From: Nitrososphaera sp.
Lineage (GTDB): Archaea > Thermoproteota > Nitrososphaeria > Nitrososphaerales > Nitrososphaeraceae
Reading direction: 5' to 3'
Length of the DNA stretch: 17,129 bases
NCBI GenBank assembly: GCA_025935445.1
Contig: JAICVG010000002.1
Coordinates: 1 to 17,129, forward strand
In this document: positions 7,791-16,682 of the stretch, one piece after another
Layout of the letters: every line of letters begins with the position of its first letter
Numbering within the stretch: position 1 is the first letter of the stretch
The notes under the pieces: model-generated
The model's database searches: none
The model's input: only the letters and a program-made list of their open reading frames with translations
What the model was told of the DNA's origin: nothing
Program-made: the position numbers and the translations under genes

Positions 7791-7853
7791 CTTATGATGA
7801 GTACGTCCATTTATCTACTCCACCCTTTTTGAACACTTTTCTTGACAATGAGG

Positions 7854-7862
7854 TAATTATAT
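7854..7862 (+). promoter_or_regulatory. TATA-like box for the recombinase gene
   Basis: TAATTATAT centred 25 bases before the ATG at 7883. It supports that start over the in-frame ATG at 7829, which would put the box inside the coding region. Confidence 0.5.
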
Positions 7863-7882
7863 TGGACCAGCTAGAAGGGAAT

Positions 7883-8467
7883 ATGAAATACGCCTTTGCA
7901 TACCTGCGTGTAAGCACAGAAGAACAGACTGTTCAGAATCAGAAGCTTGCTCTTGAAAAATGGGCATATGGAAACAATTACTTGATCCTGGACTCTTTTG
8001 AAGATCCTGCTATAAGCGGTAAGGTTCCCGCTACTCAAAGGCGCGGATTTCAAGAAATGCTTGAGCTAGTAAAAACGACAGGAGTAGATGCTGTTTTAGT
8101 TTATGAGTTGTCACGCGTTGGAAGAACTTTCTGGGATACACTAGATGCGATAAAGGCAGTAGAGCACTATGCCTCTTTGATTTCATGCTCACCGAGAGAA
8201 TCATTTCTCCAAAGCACAGAGTCCAGTATCAGAAAACTTATGATTGGGATCCTGACATGGGCTGCCGAGAGAGAACGTGAGCTTCTAGTCCAGAGGACAA
8301 AGGATGGCATGGACCGAGCCAAAGCTGCAGGAAAAGGCATTGGTCGGCCTCAAAAGATAATTGACAAGGATAAGCTGATCGCCCTGCTTGCAGAAAATCA
8401 TTCGAAAGCAAGAATAGCGAAGAGTCTTGGCATCTCAAAAGCTACGCTGTACAAGAAATTGAGCGAG

Positions 8468-8476
<9 letters not shown>
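7883..8476 (+). CDS. Small serine recombinase (resolvase/DNA-invertase family)
   Basis: 197-residue protein, the size of Hin/Gin-type invertases and Tn3-type resolvases. The N-terminal catalytic domain starts AYLRVSTEEQ with the nucleophile Ser11 and Arg9; VYELSRVGR (74-81) carries the second pair of catalytic arginines (78, 81). A long helix with ERERELLVQRT (about 130-139) is the dimer/arm helix, then GRPQK (154-158) and a C-terminal helix-turn-helix (about 164-193, ending GISKATLYKKL) for DNA binding. All key residues are present, so it should be active. The start at 7883 is chosen over the ATG at 7829 from the family N-terminus and the TATA-like box. It lies on the opposite strand between bioB and bioA and its stop overlaps the bioA stop by 9 bases. 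No partner tnpB or transposase is nearby, so it is not an obvious IS607 or Tn3 element. Confidence 0.88.
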
Positions 8477-11121
<2,645 letters not shown>

Positions 11122-11135
11122 AGACAACTATCTAC

Positions 11136-11564
11136 ATGACTAGGAGGATTGCCACCGGTCTCCTTATTGCCTCTCTGATACTCCTGATAGTCTACGGAGC
11201 CGATGTTGCAGTTGCGGCGTCCTCTCCAGACAGAGAAGGTTTCTTGCCTTTTGACGAGGCAGTTAGAGGTGGGGCCTTTGGAGGGGGTGCAGTCGTAATG
11301 TCAATAATAGCATTCGTAATCGCTCGCAAGGAGTATGCACCAACTGTTTCTGCGCTCTTGTTTGTTAATGGGGGCCTCATCATTGCAGGAATGATTGCGC
11401 TTATTGCACAGGGCGCACTTGCATCTCAAGATTCCTCAGGCACATTACGCACAATCGGCTCTACAATAGCAATGGGGGGAATCCTAGTAGGGCTCGGAGC
11501 ATGGAAGCTTGTAGCAGACAGAAAAGTACTCGATACAAGCAGAAAAGAGGCGGCTCAGAAATGA
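11136..11564 (+). CDS. Small integral membrane protein, four predicted helices
   Basis: 142 residues, not recognised. Four hydrophobic segments are visible at about 6-28, 45-64, 71-95 and 105-127. The first ends in AVAASS, so it may be a signal anchor with a possible cleavage site. Loops are short; a charged, acidic loop (SSPDREGFLPFDEAVRGG) joins helices 1 and 2 and a basic tail (ADRKVLDTSRKEAAQK) would lie in the cytoplasm by the positive-inside rule. The segments are glycine- and alanine-rich, suggesting tight helix packing. No catalytic, metal or transporter motif is seen. ATG start chosen from the TATA-like box 27 bases upstream; an AGGAGG four bases after the ATG is coding and not a ribosome site for it. 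Confidence 0.72.
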   Translation: MTRRIATGLLIASLILLIVYGADVAVAASSPDREGFLPFDEAVRGGAFGGGAVVMSIIAFVIARKEYAPTVSALLFVNGGLIIAGMIALIAQGALASQDSSGTLRTIGSTIAMGGILVGLGAWKLVADRKVLDTSRKEAAQK

Positions 11565-11592
11565 AAGAGTGCATCAGTTCCGCGCTTCACGC

Positions 11593-11724
11593 ATGATGAT
11601 GACTTTTAAAGTAAAGCCTAATGACTGTAAGGTCTGTGAAAGATGGTCCCGGCCTAGGCATAGGCATTTTGTCTTTACAATCCATGAAAGAGAATCATCT
11701 TGGGCGCATGTGCCTGCACCCTAG
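11593..11724 (+). CDS. Possible 43-residue CxxC/HxH protein
   Basis: A short frame starting with three ATGs in a row and ending at TAG 11722. The predicted protein contains DCKVCERW and then RHRHFVF: Cys12, Cys15, His23 and His25 form a compact CxxC-x7-HxH pattern able to bind one zinc ion. It nearly fills the 200-base gap between the membrane protein and the nucleotidyltransferase, stopping just before that gene's TATA-like box. I see no promoter at the leaderless distance, and the frame runs open to the 5' side with a GTG at 11569 as another start. Real small gene or chance ORF; unrecognised. Confidence 0.35.
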   Translation: MMMTFKVKPNDCKVCERWSRPRHRHFVFTIHERESSWAHVPAP

Positions 11725-11730
11725 CGAGTA

Positions 11731-11741
11731 ACATTTTATAC
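11731..11741 (+). promoter_or_regulatory. TATA-like box for the 11766-14871 operon
   Basis: ACATTTTATAC centred about 29 bases before the ATG at 11766. It fixes that ATG as the nucleotidyltransferase start and marks the head of the four-gene operon. Confidence 0.55.
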
Positions 11742-11765
11742 AATCTTGGCAAGCTAATTGGTGTC

Positions 11766-12449
11766 ATGAAGATAGTAATTCTTGCTGGTGGTTTTGGAAA
11801 AAGGCTAAAGCCCCTTACCGACACAAGACCTAAGCCCATGATAGAGGTCTTAAATGTTCCAATTATCGAATGGCAGGTTAGATGGCTTAGGAAATTTGGC
11901 ATAAAAGATTTTGTCATGTGCGTGGGATACATGAAAGAGCAGATAATTGACCATATTGGCAACGGTGCCAAGTTTGATTCCCGAATCGACTACTCATTTG
12001 AGAAAAAGGCCCTCGGAACCGGTGGGGCACTTTTGAATGCGAAGCAGCTTGTATCCAACCAAGGTTCATTTTTCGTGTTAAATGGAGATATTCTTACAGA
12101 GCTTGACCCAAACAGGTTGAATATTGCAAATTCAAATGTCCTTGCGGTTGTTCCTCTCCGTAGCCCATTTGGGATGGTTGAACTTGATGTGAATTCAACA
12201 GTCCGTGGATTTATTGAAAAGCCAGAAATTCCTGATAGGTGGATTAACGCTGGCTTGTATCGCTTTACTCAAGAGATTTTTAGATATCTGCCCCAAGAAG
12301 GCAACATCGAGGTCACTGCTCTGCCGGCACTAGCAAAAGAAGGAAGACTCCAAGCTGTGAGATACAAAGATATTTTCTGGCGCTCAATTGATTCTCACAA
12401 GGACATAGAGGAAGCATCCAAAGAGATGAAGGAAGCAAGACAGTTATGA
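11766..12449 (+). CDS. Sugar-phosphate nucleotidyltransferase (NDP-sugar pyrophosphorylase)
   Basis: 227-residue enzyme of the nucleotidyltransferase family that activates sugar 1-phosphates with NTP to NDP-sugars. The signature LAGGFGKRLKPLTDTRPKPM (residues 6-25) binds the nucleotide triphosphate; GTGGAL (84-89), NGDI with the metal aspartate (Asp108), GFIEKP (148-153) and NAGLY (161-165) complete the active site. There is no left-handed beta-helix, so it is the catalytic domain only, as in mannose-1-phosphate guanylyltransferase or alpha-D-glucose-1-phosphate types; the sugar and base cannot be read from sequence. The start is ATG 11766 from the family N-terminus and TATA-like box, though the frame extends to 11700. 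It overlaps the next gene by 4 bases (ATGA), implying coupled translation. Confidence 0.9.
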   Translation: MKIVILAGGFGKRLKPLTDTRPKPMIEVLNVPIIEWQVRWLRKFGIKDFVMCVGYMKEQIIDHIGNGAKFDSRIDYSFEKKALGTGGALLNAKQLVSNQGSFFVLNGDILTELDPNRLNIANSNVLAVVPLRSPFGMVELDVNSTVRGFIEKPEIPDRWINAGLYRFTQEIFRYLPQEGNIEVTALPALAKEGRLQAVRYKDIFWRSIDSHKDIEEASKEMKEARQL

Positions 12450-13426
12450 CTGTAGAGAAGCTGGGATACAGTCTCGGTCCCTTACTGTCCATGCACGAGA
12501 TTCTTCTATTCGCCAAGATGGCTGATCAGCAAGAAAATGTTGATTCATTATGGGTTCCAGAATCTTGGGGCAGGGAGTCATTTTCAACTCTTGGGGCCAT
12601 GTCTCAGATCACTAAAAAAGTACGGCTTGGGACGTCGATTGTTAACATTTATTCAAGGACGCCTGCAACTGTTGCCATGGCGGCCATCACCCTTGACGTG
12701 CTTTCAAATAATAGGACAATTATCGGTCTTGGAGCAAGCACTGCAGCTATTGTTGAAAACTGGCATGGTGTACAGTTCAATAAGCCTGCCAGCCGTATGA
12801 AGGAGTACATTGATTGTCTCAGACTCATCAATAGAGGGGAAAAGGTAAAATATAATGGCGAATTTTTCAAAATAAACAATTTCAAGATATTGCACCGTCC
12901 CCAAAGGATGCATATCCCAATTTTTATGGCCGCTGTCAACAAAAGAATGGTCTCTATGGCATCAGAGCTCGCTGACGGCACATTATTGTATTTGAGGCCT
13001 TTTGAAGAATTGAAAAGGACAGCGAGTGAATTGAAGCAGGCTACAAAAGGAAAAGGCTTTGAAATTGCTTGCTCGTTTATATGCGCGATATCGAATAAAG
13101 ACCCAGAAAAAGCCAGAGATCGGGCAGCGACAACCCTTGCGTTTTATGTTGCAGTTGGAAAGTACTATAGCAAGTTTCTTGCAGAGAATGGCTTCGAGCT
13201 TGAAGTTGAGAAGATAAATGCAGAGTATAGAAAGTCAGGTGCAGAAGGTGCAGCAAAATTTGTTTCTGATAAGATGCTCAGCTCACTTGTAATTTGCGGT
13301 AGCAGCGAAGAGTGTAGAGAATTACTTTCAAAATTTCTTTCGACAGGAATTACTTTACCCATTCTCCAGTTTAACCCTGTTGGTGACTCAGAAAGGTCAT
13401 TTAAGGAGATGCTAGCAACCTTCTAA
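12446..13426 (+). CDS. Luciferase-like (LLM class) F420-dependent oxidoreductase
   Basis: 326-residue TIM-barrel protein of the bacterial-luciferase/Mer superfamily. Typical traits: DSLWVPES near residue 33, a hydrophobic strand with VRLGTSIVNIYSRTP (59-73), a strand-loop TIIGLGAS (91-98), the EYIDCLRLINRGEKVKYNGEFF segment (about 120-141) and the PIFMAAVNKRM strand (158-168). In archaea such proteins usually use reduced coenzyme F420 for hydride transfer; the closest well-known relative type is methylenetetrahydromethanopterin reductase (Mer), but the substrate cannot be identified here. Start ATG overlaps the stop of the preceding nucleotidyltransferase by 4 bases, and only 1 base separates its stop from the thiolase ATG. 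Co-transcription with the thiolase and DUF35 partner points to CoA-thioester chemistry (inference). Confidence 0.85.
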   Translation: MTVEKLGYSLGPLLSMHEILLFAKMADQQENVDSLWVPESWGRESFSTLGAMSQITKKVRLGTSIVNIYSRTPATVAMAAITLDVLSNNRTIIGLGASTAAIVENWHGVQFNKPASRMKEYIDCLRLINRGEKVKYNGEFFKINNFKILHRPQRMHIPIFMAAVNKRMVSMASELADGTLLYLRPFEELKRTASELKQATKGKGFEIACSFICAISNKDPEKARDRAATTLAFYVAVGKYYSKFLAENGFELEVEKINAEYRKSGAEGAAKFVSDKMLSSLVICGSSEECRELLSKFLSTGITLPILQFNPVGDSERSFKEMLATF

Positions 13427-13427
13427 A

Positions 13428-14525
13428 ATGCACAAGGTAGCAGTGTCCTCATGGGCAACCTCAACATTTACCAAAGGCTCAAAGATGTCTTTATTTGAGC
13501 TGGCCTGCGAGCCTTCAGTACAGCTAATAAGAGAGAGCGGCGTTTCTGCAAAGGAAATTGATGCTGTCTTGTTTTCTAGCTGTGCAACTGATCAATACAG
13601 CTCTGCGATAATATCTGAAATGCTCGGTATATATCCAAGGATTTCATATCGCGTAGACAATCTCTGCAATTCAGGCACTAATGCTGTGGCTTCTGCTTTT
13701 GCAATTATTGCGTCGGGCTTATGTAATACTGTACTCGTGGTTGGCGCAGAAAAGGCAGACAGCCCTGGTAACAAGCTGGTATGGGACGTCAGTCGAGGGT
13801 CTTTTATGTTTCCAGTACACTGGGCCGCAATATTTGCGAAAGCCCATATGAGAAAATACGGCACCACTGAAGAACAGATGGCTATGGTTTCTGTTAAGAA
13901 CCATAAAAATGCCGCTAAAAATGATCACGCTCTTTTTAGAAAGGAAGTTACCTTACAAGAAGTGATGAATTCAAAAAAGATAGCTTCTCCTATCAAGCTA
14001 CTAGACTGTTCTGCCTCATGCGAGGGCGCGTCTGCGATACTATTAGTATCTGAAGAAAAAGCACGCAGCCTAGACAACCCTGTGTTCATAAAGGGGATAG
14101 GTCAGCAAACAACCTCAGCCAGCTTTGCAAAAGCGACACCTGACCTCACAACAATTGAGGCGGCCAGGCGGGCCGCTCATACAGCTTTTGAAATGTCGCA
14201 TACAAAACTATCGCAGATAGATGTGGCAGAACTGCATGATGCATTTACAATTCTTGAAATCCTAGGATATGAAGATCTAGGATTTGCAAAGAAGGGCGAA
14301 GGAGGAAAATTCGTAGACCAAGAGCAAATAGTGATAAACCCAAGAGGAGGTATAATTGGATGCGGCCATCCTGTTGGAGCCACTGGCGTGGCGCAAGTTG
14401 CCGAAATCGCATCTCAGCTTGCTGGCAAAGCAGGAAAGAGGCAAGTAAAGAACTGCAAGACCGGGCTTGTCCACAATCTCGCTGCAGCTGGCTCTTCAGC
14501 GTCAGTAATTGTCATGGGTGTGTGA
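13428..14525 (+). CDS. Thiolase-family acyl-CoA acyltransferase (archaeal DUF35-partnered type)
   Basis: 365-residue thiolase fold enzyme. The acyl-accepting cysteine is in DNLCNSGTNAV (Cys80); the catalytic histidine is in ELHDAFT (His270), and GCGHPVGATG (311-320) is the conserved oxyanion-side motif. Length and motifs match the SCP2-type archaeal thiolases that work with DUF35 proteins, in some archaea in a complex with HMG-CoA synthase feeding the mevalonate pathway; HMG-CoA synthase is not in this window. In Thaumarchaeota a thiolase also closes the 3-hydroxypropionate/4-hydroxybutyrate cycle by splitting acetoacetyl-CoA. The C-terminal HNLAAAGSS differs from the HNxGGxG usual in the family. 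ATG start, one base after the LLM gene; the next gene begins about where it ends. Confidence 0.9.
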   Translation: MHKVAVSSWATSTFTKGSKMSLFELACEPSVQLIRESGVSAKEIDAVLFSSCATDQYSSAIISEMLGIYPRISYRVDNLCNSGTNAVASAFAIIASGLCNTVLVVGAEKADSPGNKLVWDVSRGSFMFPVHWAAIFAKAHMRKYGTTEEQMAMVSVKNHKNAAKNDHALFRKEVTLQEVMNSKKIASPIKLLDCSASCEGASAILLVSEEKARSLDNPVFIKGIGQQTTSASFAKATPDLTTIEAARRAAHTAFEMSHTKLSQIDVAELHDAFTILEILGYEDLGFAKKGEGGKFVDQEQIVINPRGGIIGCGHPVGATGVAQVAEIASQLAGKAGKRQVKNCKTGLVHNLAAAGSSASVIVMGV

Positions 14526-14532
14526 TAATCTC

Positions 14533-14871
14533 TTGCAGGAGTTCATTGAAAACTTGAATAAAGGTGAATTTCGGCTGCCAGTCTGTACTTCCTGCAAGGC
14601 TAAAGTATGGCCGCCGTCTCGTTATTGCCCTCAATGTCTTTCAAAGACATCACTTCAAATTGTTGATACAAGCGGGACTTTGGTTCATTTCACACAGTCA
14701 TATCTCAAAGGGTTGGAAGGTTGCTATGGTCTTGTTGAAATGTCAGGAATTAAACTCATTGGATCATTTGAGACGCTCGAATTGAGAGAGGGCTTAAAGG
14801 TGAAAATGGTGAGGTGCGGCGTGAGGCCCGATGGGACCCCATATTACTTTTTTGAACCAGTCGAGGGCTGA
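14533..14871 (+). CDS. DUF35 zinc-ribbon/OB-fold acyl-CoA-binding protein
   Basis: 112 residues from the TTG at 14533. A short helix (EFIENLNKGE) leads into a rubredoxin-like zinc ribbon with cysteines 18, 21, 32 and 35 and a PPSRYCPQC turn, followed by an OB-fold (about 45-110) that in related complexes binds the acyl-CoA pantetheine arm and passes it to a thiolase. The pairing with the preceding thiolase is the classical arrangement. The start is uncertain: in-frame TTG 14509 and GTG 14518 overlap the thiolase end, but GGTGTGAT, a Shine-Dalgarno-like sequence, lies about 7 bases before TTG 14533, and this start gives the family-typical N-terminus. It is the last member of the tight operon. 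Confidence 0.85.
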   Translation: MQEFIENLNKGEFRLPVCTSCKAKVWPPSRYCPQCLSKTSLQIVDTSGTLVHFTQSYLKGLEGCYGLVEMSGIKLIGSFETLELREGLKVKMVRCGVRPDGTPYYFFEPVEG

Positions 14872-14913
14872 CATTAATATACGCTAGCGAATTACCCTCT
14901 AGGATGTATACAT

Positions 14914-15273
14914 ATGAGTTACGACCGGTTCGTTGACGAGAGGCTCCTTACAAGCCGTGATGCTCTAAACAGGCTGCAGATTAAAATGAAAGTACTTCAA
15001 ATTGACGAAAATGCCCGTGATTTTTCACAGCGCTTTGGGCGCAGGGTCCTTGTCCAAAAGGTACTTTTGACTATCAAATACAATGATACTGAAGAAGTAG
15101 AAGAGAAGGAGCTTGATGTAGAGGAGATTGAAAAGAGGATAAAAAAAGAAAGGCTCTTCAGTTCGTCGAATCGCTGGCTTGCTTCAAGTGATATAAAGAA
15201 TGGTTATGTGGTTGCAAGCCGTCACCTCGATTTGCTCGCTGACGCGATCGCACTTGATATAATTTCGATATAA
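14914..15273 (+). CDS. Unknown small protein downstream of the thiolase operon
   Basis: 119 residues, not recognised. No cysteines, membrane segment or signal peptide. A highly charged stretch (DTEEVEEKELDVEEIEKRIKKER, about residues 57-79) is probably a solvent-exposed helix, flanked by strands such as RVLVQKVLLTIKY and by SSSNRWLASSDIKNGYVVAS. A TATA-like ATTAATATAC (14873-14882) lies about 36 bases upstream, so it may be expressed apart from the thiolase operon, though 42 bases separate them and read-through is possible. An AGGATG sits about 7 bases before the ATG and may help translation. The stop is followed within 2 bases by palindrome copy 3. Probably a real, lineage-specific gene; no function assigned. 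Confidence 0.65.
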   Translation: MSYDRFVDERLLTSRDALNRLQIKMKVLQIDENARDFSQRFGRRVLVQKVLLTIKYNDTEEVEEKELDVEEIEKRIKKERLFSSSNRWLASSDIKNGYVVASRHLDLLADAIALDIISI

Positions 15274-15274
15274 G

Positions 15275-15304
15275 AATATTTCAAAAATCGAGTTTTGAAA
15301 TATT
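15275..15304. repeat. 30-bp near-perfect palindrome, family copy 3
   Basis: Left half AATATTTCAAAAATC, right half GAGTTTTGAAATATT; 14 of 15 pairs match, the exception being 15287 with 15292. It shares the outer TATTTC/GAAATA and central TCGA with copies 1 and 2 but has CAAAA where they have CTAAA. It lies immediately after the stop at 15273 and about 90 bases from the tRNA, with no promoter beside it, so for this copy a role as transcription operator is weaker than for the other two. Confidence 0.7.
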
Positions 15305-15391
15305 GCATCAGGAGATCATCCCCTACCCCCAGGGTTTTAGGCTAAAACCTATAAAGGAGTCCTAAAAGAACATGTATGATTATAATCATAG
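15305..15391. other. Short gap with two further inverted repeats
   Basis: Between palindrome copy 3 and the tRNA 3' end. GGTTTTAG-G-CTAAAACC forms a hairpin at 15333-15349, and TATGATTATAATCATA at 15375-15390 is a perfect 16-bp palindrome directly beyond the 3' end of the tRNA. No ORF. The TTTTAGG/CCTAAAA pair at 15335-15341 and 15361-15367 is another inverted match. T-rich minus-strand sequence (TTCTTTTAGG) could end the tRNA transcript. Confidence 0.5.
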
Positions 15392-15498
15392 CGCCGCTCG
15401 TCAGACTCGAACTGACGACCCACTGGTTAACAGCCAGTTAAGCTTCGGAGCACAATATCGCGCACCGAATTTGCTCTACCATGCTGAGCTAGAGCGGC
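15392..15498 (-). tRNA. tRNA-Asn (GTT) with a 33-nt intron at position 27/28
   Basis: The minus strand folds as a full cloverleaf: acceptor GCCGCTC paired with GAGCGGC, T8-A9, D stem GCTC/GAGC with loop AGCATGGTA, anticodon arm ACTGG-CTGTTAA-CCAGT with anticodon GTT, variable loop GGGTC, T arm GTCAG-TTCGAGT-CTGAC and discriminator G73. CCA is not encoded. Between the D stem and the anticodon stem is a 33-nt insert (15438-15470). It fits a relaxed bulge-helix-bulge: GAGC pairs GCTT (one G-T), an AAA bulge, then an internal hairpin with TTCGG/CCGAA, and an AAC bulge. Cutting after AA on both sides removes exactly 33 nt and joins positions 27 and 28. Mature length is 74 nt. Confidence 0.92.
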
Positions 15499-15520
15499 GC
15501 AGCATTACAGCAAATCCAAG

Positions 15521-15530
15521 GACAAAATAA
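15521..15530 (-). promoter_or_regulatory. TATA-like box for tRNA-Asn
   Basis: AGATTTATTTTG on the minus strand, about 27 bases upstream of the first tRNA nucleotide, within the 50-base gap after uL6. It suggests the tRNA has its own promoter, not only ribosomal-operon read-through. Confidence 0.45.
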
Positions 15531-15548
15531 ATCTTTGGGCGTGCTTAC

Positions 15549-16106
15549 TTATTCTATACCTTCTTCTTTAGAGTATATGTAAATCCCGTCGAGGAACACT
15601 CGCTGGTCTTTCCCTTTTGTCTTCGTCGATAGTTCAATGTTAGCAGCTGTCTGGGAAACATCCTCTAGGCTTGGGCCCTGAATGACGACGTCCTCTCCGA
15701 CGACGCTCACCTTAGTAGCATCTCCTATTATATGAGAAATCCTCGCCGATCTTTCGCCAAAAAAGTTCTCGACATGTATCTCTTTGCCCTTTACTTTAAC
15801 AGAAATTGGAAAGTGTGCAAATATGATCTTAAGCTTATATGTATAGCCTTTCTCTACACCCTTTATCATTCCTGTAATTATGCTGCGCGCAGTGTTTGTC
15901 ACAGCAAGGTCGCGCTTTCGCCTTCCATAGGGTTTTATTGTTATTTTATTGCCTTCTACTGTAACTGTAGCTGGAAGCTTTGTGAAATCCTTCTTTACCT
16001 TGCCAAGTTTGCCCTTGACCTCTATGAGGTTACCTTCCTTTCTTATCGTGACACTAGCAGGAGCTTCAACTTGTGCTATTATTTCTTGCTCAGTAGACGT
16101 AGCCAA
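15549..16106 (-). CDS. rpl6: Ribosomal protein uL6
   Basis: 185 residues from TTG 16106. Two repeated small beta/alpha domains of the L6 family are visible, each with a long beta-hairpin: first VTIRKEGNLIEVKGKLGKVKK (starting near residue 19), second FPISVKVKGKEIHVENFFGER near residue 97, and the conserved GPSLEDVSQTAANIE at about 142-156, where uL6 contacts 23S rRNA. The frame runs on to an ATG at 16142, but that would overlap uS8 by 53 bases; TTG 16106 is preceded by GGAGGGG at the correct distance, overlaps uS8 by 17 bases, and gives the usual archaeal length. It is the last ribosomal gene here, 50 bases before tRNA-Asn. Confidence 0.93.
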   Translation of the reverse strand: MATSTEQEIIAQVEAPASVTIRKEGNLIEVKGKLGKVKKDFTKLPATVTVEGNKITIKPYGRRKRDLAVTNTARSIITGMIKGVEKGYTYKLKIIFAHFPISVKVKGKEIHVENFFGERSARISHIIGDATKVSVVGEDVVIQGPSLEDVSQTAANIELSTKTKGKDQRVFLDGIYIYSKEEGIE

Positions 16107-16482
16107 CCAAAACCCCTCCAAGGTTCTGCGCCTGCGCTTCATGGTGAGACATGATGCCTTTGCTGGTGGATACTAGAAGAATGCCCATCGTGTACGCCGG
16201 CAGGAACTGTCTTTCCCAGCCAAAGTATCCGTTCTTTCTAACTGAAAAGTGTGGCGTAACGATGCCGCACTTGTTTATCTTGGCTAAAAGTTGAATTCTA
16301 AACTTGCCGGCTCTGCCATCGTCAATCTGCTCAAACTCCCCGATGTAGCGATGTTTCTGCATCACGCGCAGCACTTCACTCGCAAACTTGGATGCAGGCA
16401 CTACTATGCACTCCCTTTTTCTCCTAGACTCGTTATTGTAAATGGTTGTAAAGAGATTAGATAGAACATTTAATGCTGGCAT
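16090..16482 (-). CDS. rps8: Ribosomal protein uS8
   Basis: 130-residue small-subunit protein that binds helix 21 of 16S rRNA early in assembly. The archaeal form is recognised from the N-terminus with NVLSNLFTTIYNNE (5-18), the strand FRIQLLAKINKCGIVTPHF (about 62-80), and the C-terminal STSKGIMSHHEAQAQNLGG (about 106-124), the signature region of the family. ATG 16482 has an upstream gap of 16 bases from the uS14 stop. Operon order uL5-uS14-uS8-uL6 is conserved in archaea and bacteria, confirming identity. Confidence 0.96.
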   Translation of the reverse strand: MPALNVLSNLFTTIYNNESRRKRECIVVPASKFASEVLRVMQKHRYIGEFEQIDDGRAGKFRIQLLAKINKCGIVTPHFSVRKNGYFGWERQFLPAYTMGILLVSTSKGIMSHHEAQAQNLGGVLVGYVY

Positions 16483-16498
16483 TTTCTCCTTTCTTCAC

Positions 16499-16678
16499 CT
16501 ACTCGTACTTAGTAAATCCTATGCTATTAGCAACTTCTCTAAAGCACTGCCTGCAAAGCATCAAGTTGTATGTGCGTATCAGTCCATTATATGAACCACA
16601 CCTTTTGCACCACCTTCCTCCCTTGCCGTGGGTAAGCTTCTTTCTTCCTGTTAATTCATACTCTCTGGGCTTTGGCAT
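16499..16678 (-). CDS. rps14: Ribosomal protein uS14, zinc-binding type
   Basis: 59 residues with a zinc-binding site made of CKRC (24, 27) and CRQC (42, 45). Archaeal uS14 is always short and of this type; it binds the head of the small subunit. The frame is open to an ATG at 16702 that would overlap uL5 by 20 bases; the ATG at 16678 is preferred because it lies 4 bases after the uL5 stop and gives the family-typical N-terminus ([14 protein letters not shown]). A weak GGTTGA Shine-Dalgarno-like element lies in the uL5 tail. Confidence 0.94.
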   Translation of the reverse strand: MPKPREYELTGRKKLTHGKGGRWCKRCGSYNGLIRTYNLMLCRQCFREVANSIGFTKYE

Positions 16679-16682
16679 TTGT

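Larger units (their letters stand above)
7318..7882. other. 565-base gap between bioB and the recombinase
   Basis: No confident gene. Two adjacent hairpins are visible on the plus strand: AAGCC-TTGG-GGCTT (7447-7460) and CACCTA-ATCAAAA-TAGGTG (7464-7482). An AT-rich AATTAAAATAC element near 7350 could start a plus-strand transcript. A 65-codon frame (7452-7649, TTG start; a 28-codon basic version starts with ATG at 7563) and a 35-codon frame at 7683-7790 are possible small genes or remnants. A GAGTA/TACTC hairpin with an internal T-run near 7757-7775 may act as a terminator. The gap looks like a place where something was inserted or decayed. Confidence 0.4.

Noticed and set aside
7793..7799. 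ATGATGA resembling a C box of a C/D guide RNA (similar string at 11593)
   Set aside because: No D box (CTGA) at a suitable distance and no closing terminal stem in either place.
13592..13867. 91-codon minus-strand frame inside the thiolase
   Set aside because: Lies opposite the catalytic-cysteine region of a clear thiolase.
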